From the NCBI GenBank assembly GCA_002221725.1, contig NJFT01000045.1, forward strand, positions 157,640 to 221,639: a stretch of 64,000 bases of DNA, read 5' to 3'. The number at the start of each line of letters is the position of its first letter. The stretch's first letter is position 1. Origin of the DNA: Scedosporium boydii. Its lineage: Eukaryota > Ascomycota > Sordariomycetes > Microascales > Microascaceae. The translations under genes and the position numbers were made by a program. Positions 12,691 to 22,323 of the stretch are shown piece after piece. The notes beneath the pieces were generated by a model. That model was not told the origin of the DNA. It saw nothing but the letters and a program-made list of their open reading frames with translations, and searched no databases.

Positions 12691-12961
12691 CGGCATTGCG
12701 ACGAGGCCGCTAGGCTCTTCGACAATGATCGCAATACTCATAATCCAATTGGCCGCAACTGCCCTAACTTTCTTCACTAGGATTTCCTATCTCAAGTTTC
12801 GTAGAGGAACATTGGGGGGAAGAGTGAGGAGGGAAGGGCGTAAGAAGAACGACGCCCTCGATGCGGGAATTATGGAAAGAGAGCCTGGATTTCCTAGCTT
12901 GTACATACCCCTATCCCTATCGTCAACTTTTTTGCCTAGAATTCTGTCCTGTGAGGACTAA
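12691..12961 (+). pseudogene. Relic of the CorA-like C-terminus (TM2)
   Basis: After the AT-rich block an open stretch from 12725 encodes a hydrophobic helix (IAILIIQLAATALTFFTR) followed by a basic segment (YLKFRRG) and a polar tail ending at 12961. This is the order expected for the second membrane helix and cytosolic tail of a CorA-like protein. It is in a different frame from exon 6, so it is not joined without an extra splice or a frameshift. Confidence 0.4.
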
Positions 12962-12976
12962 GAGATAGGACATCTA

Positions 12977-14472
12977 TCATTCCGCTGTCTCTTGGCTCCG
13001 CTCAACGGCGGGCAACACCCACTTTACCATCCACTCTGACTTCAAAACTTCATCAGCGGTCGGACGGTCTTCCGGGCGATATGTTAGCATCCTACGCATC
13101 AAGTCCAGAATCGCAGCTTTCTCCTTTTTGTCGAATTCTCCGAGAGTGTCCTCCTCTCGCCTGTACTTCTGGATATAGTCTTCAAAGCAGGTTTCGAGAG
13201 TCGGCCATGGTTCGCTTCGTCCGCACGGATGACCGTCATCGGTGAAAAACTGGGCGCGCGCTTCCCAACGCTCCCACCAACTTTGGGGCATAGGCCCCAA
13301 CACATCTACGTGTTGGGCGGTAATCTCGTCCGCCGGCACATACTCGTTGCTGAATACGGCCTTCATGCCAATGATTTCCTAGATTGTAGTAGCCAGGCTC
13401 CATATGTCCGACGGGTATGACAGGGGTGCATCCGGCTCGAAACGGGCCTTGGATGCTCGGGAGCCGTACGGAGTATGGCAGTCCTTTCCGAGACAAGATT
13501 CTGAGCCTGGTGCAAAGGCTTCACCACAATCGGTGAGAAGTATAGACGTGTCAGATAGCGAAAACTTGCTTATGTCCTCCCTCCCTCCGAGACTCAGGGG
13601 AACGACTGCTTCGCTGGGGACATTTGGCGTCAGAGCCTGCCCGTCGCACCGGGTAATAGGAACGGTTTCCGGGTCTCCGTATTTTTTGTAGAGTTCATCG
13701 ATTGAGAGCCCATTGATACTTGACGAGAGCTTGAGGAGTACGCTCTTGAGGTGAATATCTGTGTAGAGTTCCTTGAGAAACTGAATCAACTTTGCCGACA
13801 GACAGGCTATAGGCGACAGACTACAGTTTACATACCTCCATGTACATAGCCCCGTGAGTGGATATAAGCAACAGCTAGCGCAACTCTTCCAGACAATGCT
13901 CTCGCAACATCGAGGGGGAAGAGCCGGCTGAAGGAAATGGCTCTCAGGTCGCATTGCGCAAGGGTCATTGTATAGCACCGGTGAGTTCCATTCGGGCCAT
14001 GGACTTCAAACTCATCCAGCGGTGAAGGAATCGAATCACGGCCCAAGCAGATAGGGAAAGGCATAGATGCCTGAGAAGAGATGGCTCGTAGGGTTTTCGT
14101 TTCGCGGAGGGCGGAGTCTGCGGTTCCAACTTTGAGAGCCACGTAGCACTTATGGTGGATGTCATATGAAAGCCAGACGGTGGAATAGCCCCCATATCCA
14201 ATCTTGTCGACAATGCGGTAGCGGTTGTGCAGGACGTCTCCGACCATAATAGGATGGTAGCCGCCGGGGATGTAGTTTTCGAGGGATTCGACTTCCAGGA
14301 TCCAGTTATATGTTGGTTGCCATTCTTCTTGATCGCCTCGGGTGGCGAGCGGTGGGCGCGTCGAGAAGCGTCTTAAGCGCGGCGACGTGCTGGGTACCCA
14401 GCGAGGATGAGAATTGGGTGCGATACGAGAGTTTCTTAGGATAGAGAAGATTATGCGGGAGTAACGCGTCAT
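12977..14472 (-). pseudogene. SRPK-like protein kinase broken by an in-frame TAG
   Basis: Two exons, 14472-13836 and 13758-12977 (77-nt intron), would give 472 codons. The N-terminus is basic and mitochondrial-presequence-like. The kinase domain has glycine loop GYGGYSTVW, Lys114 (VALKVG) and HGD at 211-213, then family blocks ETVPITRCDGQALTPNVPS, SYPSDIWSLATTI, GPMPQSWWERWEAR and RRMLTYRPEDRPTADEVL, typical of the expanded fungal SRPK-like kinases. Codon 339 (plus-strand 13379-13381) is TAG, exactly where the family has tryptophan (IWEI); the same frame then continues for 133 codons to the normal end. The catalytic Asn is Ser218 and DFG reads DCG, so activity was probably lost even before truncation. 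Confidence 0.8.
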
Positions 14473-16064
14473 GATAAATGGGCTGGGAGAGAGGCTACGG
14501 CGTAGGCTTTGACTCTTTTATTTTCAACTCAAGGTTGGCGTAAAGATTTATAGTTCTGGGATACATTGAGGGTTGTCTGAGTTGAGAGTTGCTTGAAGAA
14601 TCCATCAAATGACCTGTCTTTTGAATCCTGACCTTGGAATTCGCCAGGCTCTTTTATGAAAGCAATTTATATATATATATATATATATGTGTGTGCGTGT
14701 CTAGAAAAGAGAGAAGAATGAAGAGGAAGAGAATGAGACAAGTCGAATAATCTATCTTTTCATCATCTAAACATTACCTCAGTACTTCGTAAATATCTTC
14801 TTTTTGTCCAGTGAAATATAATTGTCCGAAGATCCGTGGGGACTGACTTCTTGACTGCGGCTTTCTCTACATTTGCGTCTGCGGTCGAGACAGACCCCTG
14901 CTTTCGTAGACTGGAACAGGCTCGAGGCTCCTCGAAGAAGAGCTGCTAACAAACGAGCCCTTATCGTGTTGTCAGCAGACGCTAGGATTCGAGAGTTTTG
15001 GGAGGAACGGCGCAACGCGATGCGATCTAGGTCTGGACTCTGAGGTCCAGCGCCTCTTCGGTGGCGGGCGGGTTTACTCTCTATCATTTCAGGGCGGTAA
15101 GGCTACGTACACCAGCTGCGGCTCACTCTACCAAAGTTCCGATGATCCTTCATTGTCTAAGATTACTTACATCGTACACGCGTTCATCATCAATTGATGA
15201 GGTCAAACTGACACGGTCGCCATCGATTGTCATGTACATTCACTTCAACAACCTAGAATTCGTGCCAAGAAGACGGTGTTTTTTTTTATTCCAAAGAAAA
15301 ATTAGCTTATTTCCCCAATAAAACCCGCAATAAGCTCTCATTGTATTCTACAACTACTTCCTGAGTATTGTGACAAAGCTCAGCTTCAGCTGTCCTTCGC
15401 CTGGCTCCAGTGCTCCACCGGCTCCGTCAAGGCTGCGCAAGGTTAAGCGCCACTGCAGCTCTAACTTCTCACTGCAACTTCTTCGCACACTATTTCGTAT
15501 CTTGTGGTGTTAGCGTCGGTTTAGCCCTCGGTTGATCTTATCACTGATCTTCAGCATCGTGCGCTGAAGAGGTGATCTAGACTCCGTAGATTACTTCGTG
15601 TTAATCAAAGGTTCCTGGTCTTCCTGGCCGGGATTAGTGCAGTGGCGATAATTGGTCAGGCGTAACAAGGGAAGGTTCAAACGATCAAGGTCGTTTGCGT
15701 AAAAGTCGATTATTACGTGCCTTCCTCGGCTTTTTCCTTTGTCGTTCGAAACACGCTAAATCCAGCCAATTCATCAGTTTGAAGCATCAATCGGGTTTCA
15801 TATGACGTGAAAGTCGCCTTGCTCTCTTTCTATTTTTGGTCTCTTTCGTTTTTCTGGCCCCCGCCTGAAGACTCACTCAATCTCCCCACTAAGTGCGAGA
15901 TCTCTTCGACCTCACTCATATCTGCCTCGTCGCCCACTCACTCACGTCGCACAGCATTCGTTTCGTTTTTTTCAATCCGCCCAAGTTATTGAGAAATACG
16001 CGTCTCGTTTGAGCCTCAACCCGATCCGAAAGTCGAAGACTCCCCGAAAACGCGCCCCAATTCG
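14473..16064. other. Spacer; right part is exchanger promoter
   Basis: No gene seen. It contains a TA microsatellite at 14668-14688 that changes into GT repeats. The last 250 bp are CT-rich on the plus strand and probably form the promoter and leader of the calcium exchanger. Confidence 0.55.
14668..14700. repeat. Compound (TA)n(GT)n microsatellite
   Basis: About ten TA units followed by GT units and one GC interruption, in non-coding DNA. Confidence 0.9.
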
Positions 16065-18793
16065 ATGAAGGAAGCCTCCGGCGCCGCGACTGATTCTCGC
16101 GCCGAGCCGGGTCTCTTCTCCAAAGCACACGGCCTTTTTGGCCAATCTCGCGACGAACCCGTCCTTCCTCGCTACCGCGACCAGCCCGATGTGACTACCT
16201 CCTCCACGAAGACATCCTCCGGTGCTCCTCATGGCGCAGACGAAAAGGGACTGGCCGGTGCCGCGGTAACCAATACCCGCTCCACCACCGCCCGGGAGCC
16301 CAAACTCTCGGACGACTCCCCAGAAAGCTCCCCGGCCCAAGGCCCAATGCCGAACCTCCTTCAGCGCTTCCTGCGCAACGTCAAGAACGTCCTCCTACAC
16401 AGCTGGGTGAACCTGCTCCTCGTGTTCGTGCCCGTCGGCATCATCGTCGAGTACGTGCCGGGCATCCACGGAGGCGTGGTATTTGCCATTAATTGCATTG
16501 CTATCGTGCCGCTTGCGGGGTTGCTGAGCCATGCGACGGAGTCGGTGGCTGTTAAGTTGGGGGATACGGTTGGGGCTTTGTTGAATGTTACGTTTGGGAA
16601 TGCGGTTGAGTTGATTATTTTGTGAGTTTTGACTTGTGATTCTTCGAGCACTATTGTAGGTGATGATTTGGGAGAATTTACTAACTTTTGGGATATAGCA
16701 TGTAAGTCGTTGCTAACAGGAGTATGAGAGTATGCGCTTTGAGGCAGTTCCCTAGGCTGGAGGGGTGCAGTTAGAGGCTTGGCTAACACGGCGCTTTTTT
16801 CCTTGGCTGTGTATAGCATTGCCCTGACAAAGGTATGTTTCCTGAGTCGCACGAAAAATGAAGAACGGGACGGCGCATTCTCCGAGAAACCAAGTACTAA
16901 CAGTCCTTGCTCGATGTCGTAGGGACAAATCCGCATTGTGCAGGCATCGCTTCTGGGCTCGATCTTGTCGAACCTGTTGCTTATCCTTGGCATGTGTTTC
17001 TTCCTCGGAGGTCTGCGTTTCCGGGAACAGGTGGGCAAAATCATTGAGCTTCCATTGAATCTACCTCGGAGCTGACGAATATGGAATGGTAGATTTACAA
17101 TGCTACTGTCACTCAGATGAGCGCCTGTCTGCTCAGTTTGAGCGTCATCAGTCTCGTCCTGCCGGTACGTTTGCCAAGTTTTCCTGAGCTGATAGTGGAG
17201 AGTGAGCTCATTGCTAACGCCTTGTAGACGGCCTTTCACGCGTCGTTCCGTAACCAGGAACTCGCGGACTCGGAATCCCTCAAGATCAGCCGCATCTGCA
17301 GCATCGTATGTTTTCCCATCCGTCCCCCTTTTCTTCTGGTATATGCTAACAGGGTTCTACAGGTACTGCTTATCGTCTATCTAATCTACCTCCTTTTCCA
17401 GCTCAAATCCCACGCCTACATGTACGAATCCACGCCTCAGCACATCGTCGATGCCCAGTCCACCCCCGGCCCAGCAGCCGCTTGGCTGGACACGTCGAGT
17501 TCCGACGACAGCTCTTCGTCCTCATCGTCTTCTTCCTCTGACGAATCGGATGGCTCGAGCCACACGGTCCGCAAGAAGATGAAAAAGGTTCTTCGTAGAG
17601 CACGTCGGCCCAGCTCGGGGTCGAGCTTATCTAGTTCGGATGGAACAGCAAACGGCAAGAAGGCAGCAGATGGCGAAGGCTTTGAGGGATCGAGTTCGAA
17701 GCGCGCCAAGGCCAAGTCTAACGATGGGAATGAGAGCTACGACGATGATGAAGCGCCCAAGAGACGAAAGAGACATATTGGGAGGAGAAAACACCACAGG
17801 CATCACAAACATCATAAGAAGCATGCGGCACATGAAGAAGCGGGCAATGATGCTGGGGACGCATCCAACGATGCTGCTCCAGCAATCATCCTGGATGAGA
17901 TGCCGGATCCAGACGTTCGCCGAGTTGACTTTGCCAACCAGAACGAGGAAGTCCCTCCGCGCAGGGCCAGCGAGGGCGGTAATCCGTCTACGTCTAATAA
18001 TGCAGATCCACCGCGCCGCCCCTTTGCGATCCGCGGAGTATCCGTCAGGAACGTGCGCAATCTCGCCCCGCCTGTCTTCGCGCAAAACCCTGACCCCGGT
18101 GAAATCTCCCCTGGACCCGTTCCCGGACCCGTCCCACGCGTGCGCTACGGCATCCGACGCACGAACTCTCTCCCCGACCGCCTAAACCAGCCCTATCCCC
18201 TCCCGCACCGCGCACCCGGCGCGCTCTTCCCACCCCATGTGCCCCTCATGGCGCTCACGGGGGGCAACGCCGCCGAGTCCCTCCAACACGAGGAATACCC
18301 GCACGACCGACTCTCGACGCCCGCGGCTGTGGTCCTCCTGCTCATCTCGACGGGTCTCGTAGCCCTCTGCGCCGAATACGTCGTCGGCTCCATCGAGGAA
18401 GTAGTCCAAGCCGACGGCCTCCGCGAAGCCTTCATCGGCCTCATCATCCTCCCCGTGGTGGGCAACGCGGCCGAACACGTGACGGCCATCACGGTGGCGA
18501 TGAAGAACAAGATGGACCTGGCGATCGGCGTGGCCGTGGGCAGCTCGATCCAGATCGCGCTCTTCGTCACGCCCTTGGTGGTGATCCTGGGTTGGATCCT
18601 CGACAAGGAGATGACGCTTTATTTCACGCTGTTCGAGACGGTGTGTTTGTTCGTTTCGGCGTTTATTGTGAATTTCTTGGTGTTGGATGGGAGGAGCAAT
18701 TATTTGGAGGGGGCGTTGCTGATGTGTACGTATGCGATTATTGGGGTTGTGGCGTTTTATTATCCGAATGTTGGGGAGGCTGTGAGTGAGTGA
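16065..18793 (+). CDS. vcx1: Vacuolar Ca2+/H+ exchanger (CAX family)
   Basis: Seven exons, 16065-16621, 16699-16701, 16817-16832, 16923-17030, 17093-17164, 17228-17305 and 17363-18793, give 754 aa. Members import Ca2+ into the vacuole in exchange for protons. Both alpha repeats are visible: GNAVELII in the N-terminal half and [19 protein letters not shown] in the C-terminal half, with membrane segments on either side. A long cytosolic loop (about residues 300-580) separates the halves. It holds a poly-Ser/Asp tract ([16 protein letters not shown]), basic blocks and a His-rich patch ([12 protein letters not shown]), suggesting phosphorylation and metal sensing. Exon 2 is only three nucleotides and exon 3 sixteen; they are needed to obtain ELIIFIIALTKG at the family length. 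The family call is certain; the small exons are a splice prediction. Confidence 0.92.
16699..16701 (+). other. Predicted 3-nt micro-exon (CAT)
   Basis: It lies between an intron of 77 nt (16622-16698, ending TTACTAAC...ATAG) and one of 115 nt (16702-16816, GTAAGT...GCTAACAC...ATAG). Exon 1 ends TT, exon 3 begins C, and inserting CAT yields TTC-ATC-ATT, giving FIIALTKG. Skipping it gives FIALTKG, one residue shorter than yeast Vcx1 at this conserved membrane motif. Retaining either neighbouring intron alone gives a stop or frameshift. Confidence 0.7.
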
Positions 18794-20054
18794 GACGGAT
18801 CTGTGAGACTGGTCTCTCTTTTTCTTTCGTTTTTCTTTTTATTTTCTTTCGATTTTTCCAGATTTTTGATAGAAGGTATGGGGTTCTACGGATAGAGGTT
18901 ATGGATGCCTTGAGGCTATGTTTGGTACAGCTTTACAGCTTGGCGTTCAAGCTGACGCATTAACGTTTGTGCCTTTGGGGGGTGTAACATTGAGGGTCTT
19001 GATGTTTGGCGTGGCTCAGCGCCGTGACGTCACCCCAGACAGCAAAGAACTTGGACGGGAGCAGTTAAACTTTTGTATATTATTAAATGTAAGTTCTATA
19101 CTAAGAGCCAAGGCTGAGTTTTCTAGAGCGTTTCTTAGAAGCAGCTAGAGTCTTCTCGTCTCGGAGATCAATGGAATACCTCGGATAATCAGCTCCTCTT
19201 CTTTCTCACATCCACCTCGTAATCCTTCGAGGAGTCGATAATATCAGGGAGCCCAGACTAGCATGCTTTGAGGATACTTCAGATGCAGCCAAGAACATCC
19301 GTGGCTTGCGCTTGCACCAAACAAGTTGGCGTCAACCAGGAACTGGAGAAACCCGCCTCACGTGTGGCATGCACTAAGCACAATGGCGCATTCCAGTGGA
19401 TCCCGCAGCTGAAGTTGGGAATTGAGGGAGGGCCCCTGAGATATGGGCTAAGATGAGCTTACTCCCATTGATCTGTACCTCCGTTTGGTTGTTGCACCAG
19501 CGCTGACTGCTCCGCCTGCACTTGATGTATGCACTGAAATGCTTCTGTATGTTACCCTCAAAAACGGAACGGACCACGAACCTTGGTTTAGCACAGCACA
19601 TGGCACGTTTACTATAGCGCATGCAGCGTAGCTACTGGCGACTGGCTGCTGGCTGCTTCGCACTAGCACAGCCACCGTATGATAACATCAAATTGCTTGA
19701 GCACCAAGACTATTGATGTTGGTCTGTCCTTTCTCCTTTCTCTTCGTTCTCCTTCTTCCATTCCCGTTCTCATTCCAATTTCCTCCACCTTGACTCTTGG
19801 TGCAAACAGGTTGAAATACCAGTCGGGCATTGATCGCCTCTTTTGTGCAACGCTCATCCCGTTTCATTGCACCTTCTGCTCCTCATCCATTCCGAGCGCA
19901 AGAAAAGGATAATCATCATTGATCGCTCTGAATATAGCTTGGCCCAAGGTCCATCTCACGCACCAAGGATCGCAGCAAGCGATCCCTCTCATCCACCACA
20001 AAAAAAAAAGAGAAAAAAAAAAACCTCGGTCTCCAGAGAAGAACAGCCACAACA
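18794..20054. other. Spacer between exchanger and SPRY gene
   Basis: No gene supported. The first 120 nt are T-rich and look like the 3' end of the exchanger transcript. The last 60 nt before the SPRY start are A-rich (two runs near 19999-20023), consistent with a leader. Nothing else stands out. Confidence 0.55.
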
Positions 20055-21137
20055 ATGTGCTTCGGCTTCGGCTCCAAAGAACGGGATTCCGGCGAGAACC
20101 TCGCCCCACGGCCCGCCAACGAGATCAAGCCCAGTGCCACCTTTCCCCAGTACGCACCCCCCGCGCGGCAATCCCAAACCTACACACCTCCCCCCGGCCC
20201 TCCCCCTTCCCACTCCCAACAACCGACCTACGCCTCTCCCCCGCCTGGCCCCCCGCCGCAAGACCACTACGCGCCTCCGCCAGGCCCTCCACCGGGCCAA
20301 CAAGACCCCGAGCCCAAGACGGCCCACGACTGGCAAAACGCCGTCCCCGACACCGCGCTTTTCCCGCCTCCGCCCGCCTTCTTCAGCGGCTGGGACCGCA
20401 GCCCCGCCAACAACGCCACCGAGGAGGAAGCCGAGCGCGGCGCACAGTGGTGCCAGCAGTACCCCCTAACGCCGCCCATCACGCTCGACCCCCCCGCGCT
20501 CGCGGCCCTCCAGGTGCACAACATCCGGCTCATGCAGCCTTGGGGTTTCACGGGCGAGTTGACCGAGAAGACGACGGGACATTGGGAGTGTCGCACGCCG
20601 AGGACGGCGCCGGATAGTTGTATTATTGGGTATCCGCCGCTTTATGCCGTGACGCTGCATTCGCCTTTGGCTACGGGGAGGAAGCACACGCTGTATTATG
20701 AGGTGTTTGTGAAGAATGATAGTCGGCGAGAGGAGACTTCGTTGGCGTTGGGGTTCACGGCGTTGCCGTATCCGAATTTCAGATTGCCGGGTTGGCATCG
20801 TGGGAGTATGGCCGTTCACGGCGACGATGGCCACCGGTACGTGAACGATACGTGGGGCGGACAGTCGTTTACGGCGCCGTTTAAGAGGGGGGAGACCTAC
20901 GGTGTCGGGATGACGTTTGAGCGCGTTGATGGTGGTATTGAGACTACGTGCTTCTTTACGAGGGATGGCGTTCTTGATGGGGAGTGGAGCTTGCACGAGG
21001 AGCAGGATTCGGATGTCGTGTTGCCTGTTACGGGGTTGGAGGGGTATCATGATTTGAGCTGTGCGATTGGGACTTTTAACCATGTTTCGTTTGATGTGGT
21101 TTTCGATCCGAAGTTGTGGAAGTTTCGCCCTTCGTAG
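20055..21137 (+). CDS. SPRY-domain protein with proline-rich N-terminus
   Basis: Intronless, 360 aa. Residues 1-100 are low-complexity with repeated PPPGPPP units and start with MCFGFGSK, a short Cys-containing head that may be lipidated (inference). A SPRY fold covers about residues 170-355: GHWECRTPRTAPDSCIIGYPPLYAV, HTLYYEVFVKNDSR, LALGFTALPYPNFRLPGWH, GSMAVHGDDGHRYVN, TYGVGMTFERV, TTCFFTRDGVLDGEW, and a final CAIGTFNHVSFDVVF. SPRY domains of this type occur in yeast Ssh4/Ear1, Rsp5 adaptors in endosomal sorting, but those have a membrane anchor and this protein shows none. Role unknown; probably an adaptor. The start lies directly after an A-rich leader, and no upstream in-frame ATG was seen. 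Confidence 0.85.
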   Translation: MCFGFGSKERDSGENLAPRPANEIKPSATFPQYAPPARQSQTYTPPPGPPPSHSQQPTYASPPPGPPPQDHYAPPPGPPPGQQDPEPKTAHDWQNAVPDTALFPPPPAFFSGWDRSPANNATEEEAERGAQWCQQYPLTPPITLDPPALAALQVHNIRLMQPWGFTGELTEKTTGHWECRTPRTAPDSCIIGYPPLYAVTLHSPLATGRKHTLYYEVFVKNDSRREETSLALGFTALPYPNFRLPGWHRGSMAVHGDDGHRYVNDTWGGQSFTAPFKRGETYGVGMTFERVDGGIETTCFFTRDGVLDGEWSLHEEQDSDVVLPVTGLEGYHDLSCAIGTFNHVSFDVVFDPKLWKFRPS

Positions 21138-22323
21138 GGGCGGCGAAGAGGCTGTTGAAGGGTCGTGATCGGTTGGTTCGCATCATACACACACGTAGAC
21201 AGGCAGGCAGGCAAGCAGGCAGGACTGGACTGGACTGAAGGTTTCGGTATTCGGGGAATGCTTGTTCATGAGATTTCTTCTTTTTTCGTGTTTATTTTTT
21301 CCTTTCCTTTTTCGGCTACGTTGATTCCCCAGACTAGAGGCAATATGAACTCCATTCACACATAATATTTGATAATGTCTATTTGCTATGTCCAAGTCTA
21401 AGTCCAAGCCTAAGCCCATTGAATGCTTCCCCGCGTCCTTGGCCATTCGACACTAGCTAGATCTTATCACAGAGTAACATTCCTTTCCGCCTAACGGCGG
21501 TAAACTCACGCTCACGCCGAGGTCCTCGAGGTCTCAGGGTCCCCCGTCCCCGAGGATCAGGATCGCCGCAATTAGGCGCTCCAATAATAATCCGCAGATA
21601 GATACCTCGCCCGGGACTCCAGTTTACAGCCCTACTGCAATCACGTATTTGCCGGTCCTGGCTGGCCAATACGGGCGCTGCTCGGGGCTCGGAAGCGGCC
21701 GTCCAGACCTGGCGTGAGTTGGGGGTTTATGTGCGTTGTCGGCGCTCGCCTGGCCGATGTTGCTTTTTCTTCTGCGTCCTTCCCTTTTCACACTCGTGCT
21801 TGCAGAAAATCCCTCGAAACTTGCCGTGGCTGCCGGGGTGGTTCGGTGGTGCAGTGGCTCAAAATCCTTGGTTGAGATCTTGTTCCCTGTGAAGTATTTG
21901 TACTTGTGATTACCTAAGAATCTGACATGTAAGTTAAGCTCAGACTGGGGAAACCCAATTGGATCCAATTGCGCCCGTTGCTCCTCCCCCAAAAACCTCA
22001 GCAACTTCTTTCCTGCCTCTGATATAATAATTGCTTCGCTTCTCCCACCAAAGGCGGGTTTAGCTTTTCTTATTTTCTTTATTTCCTTTCAATTGCGTTC
22101 CTCCACCCGGCTTCTGGGTGTGTTGTATTTTTTTTCTTTCATTTCTTTACTTGTCCGGTCTTGTTCCTTGTTTGTACTGGCGATCTAGCTCCGACAGATT
22201 TTTCCCGCAGTCAAACCCTCAACCCTTCCCTCACCCAGCTCAAACCCTCCTTCGAAAACCAGGGGAGAGATCCCTCCCACCTACCCACCCCTTTCCGCCG
22301 CTCTCTCCTTCGCAATTCCAACA
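21138..22323. other. Spacer; promoter of D-lactate dehydrogenase gene
   Basis: No gene supported. A short AGGC/ACTGG repeat lies at 21201-21237. The last 250 nt are pyrimidine-rich and probably contain the promoter and leader of the downstream gene. Confidence 0.55.
21201..21237. repeat. AGGC then ACTGG short tandem repeats
   Basis: Five AGGC-like units (one AAGC variant) run into three ACTGG-like units. Confidence 0.85.

Noticed and set aside
16622..16816. Single 195-nt intron in place of the micro-exon model
   Set aside because: Gives a product one residue short in a conserved membrane motif and ignores strong internal splice sites; kept only as the alternative.
21624..22004. Minus-strand frame of 126 codons upstream of the D-lactate dehydrogenase gene
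   Set aside because: No family resemblance or splice context; overlaps a probable promoter.
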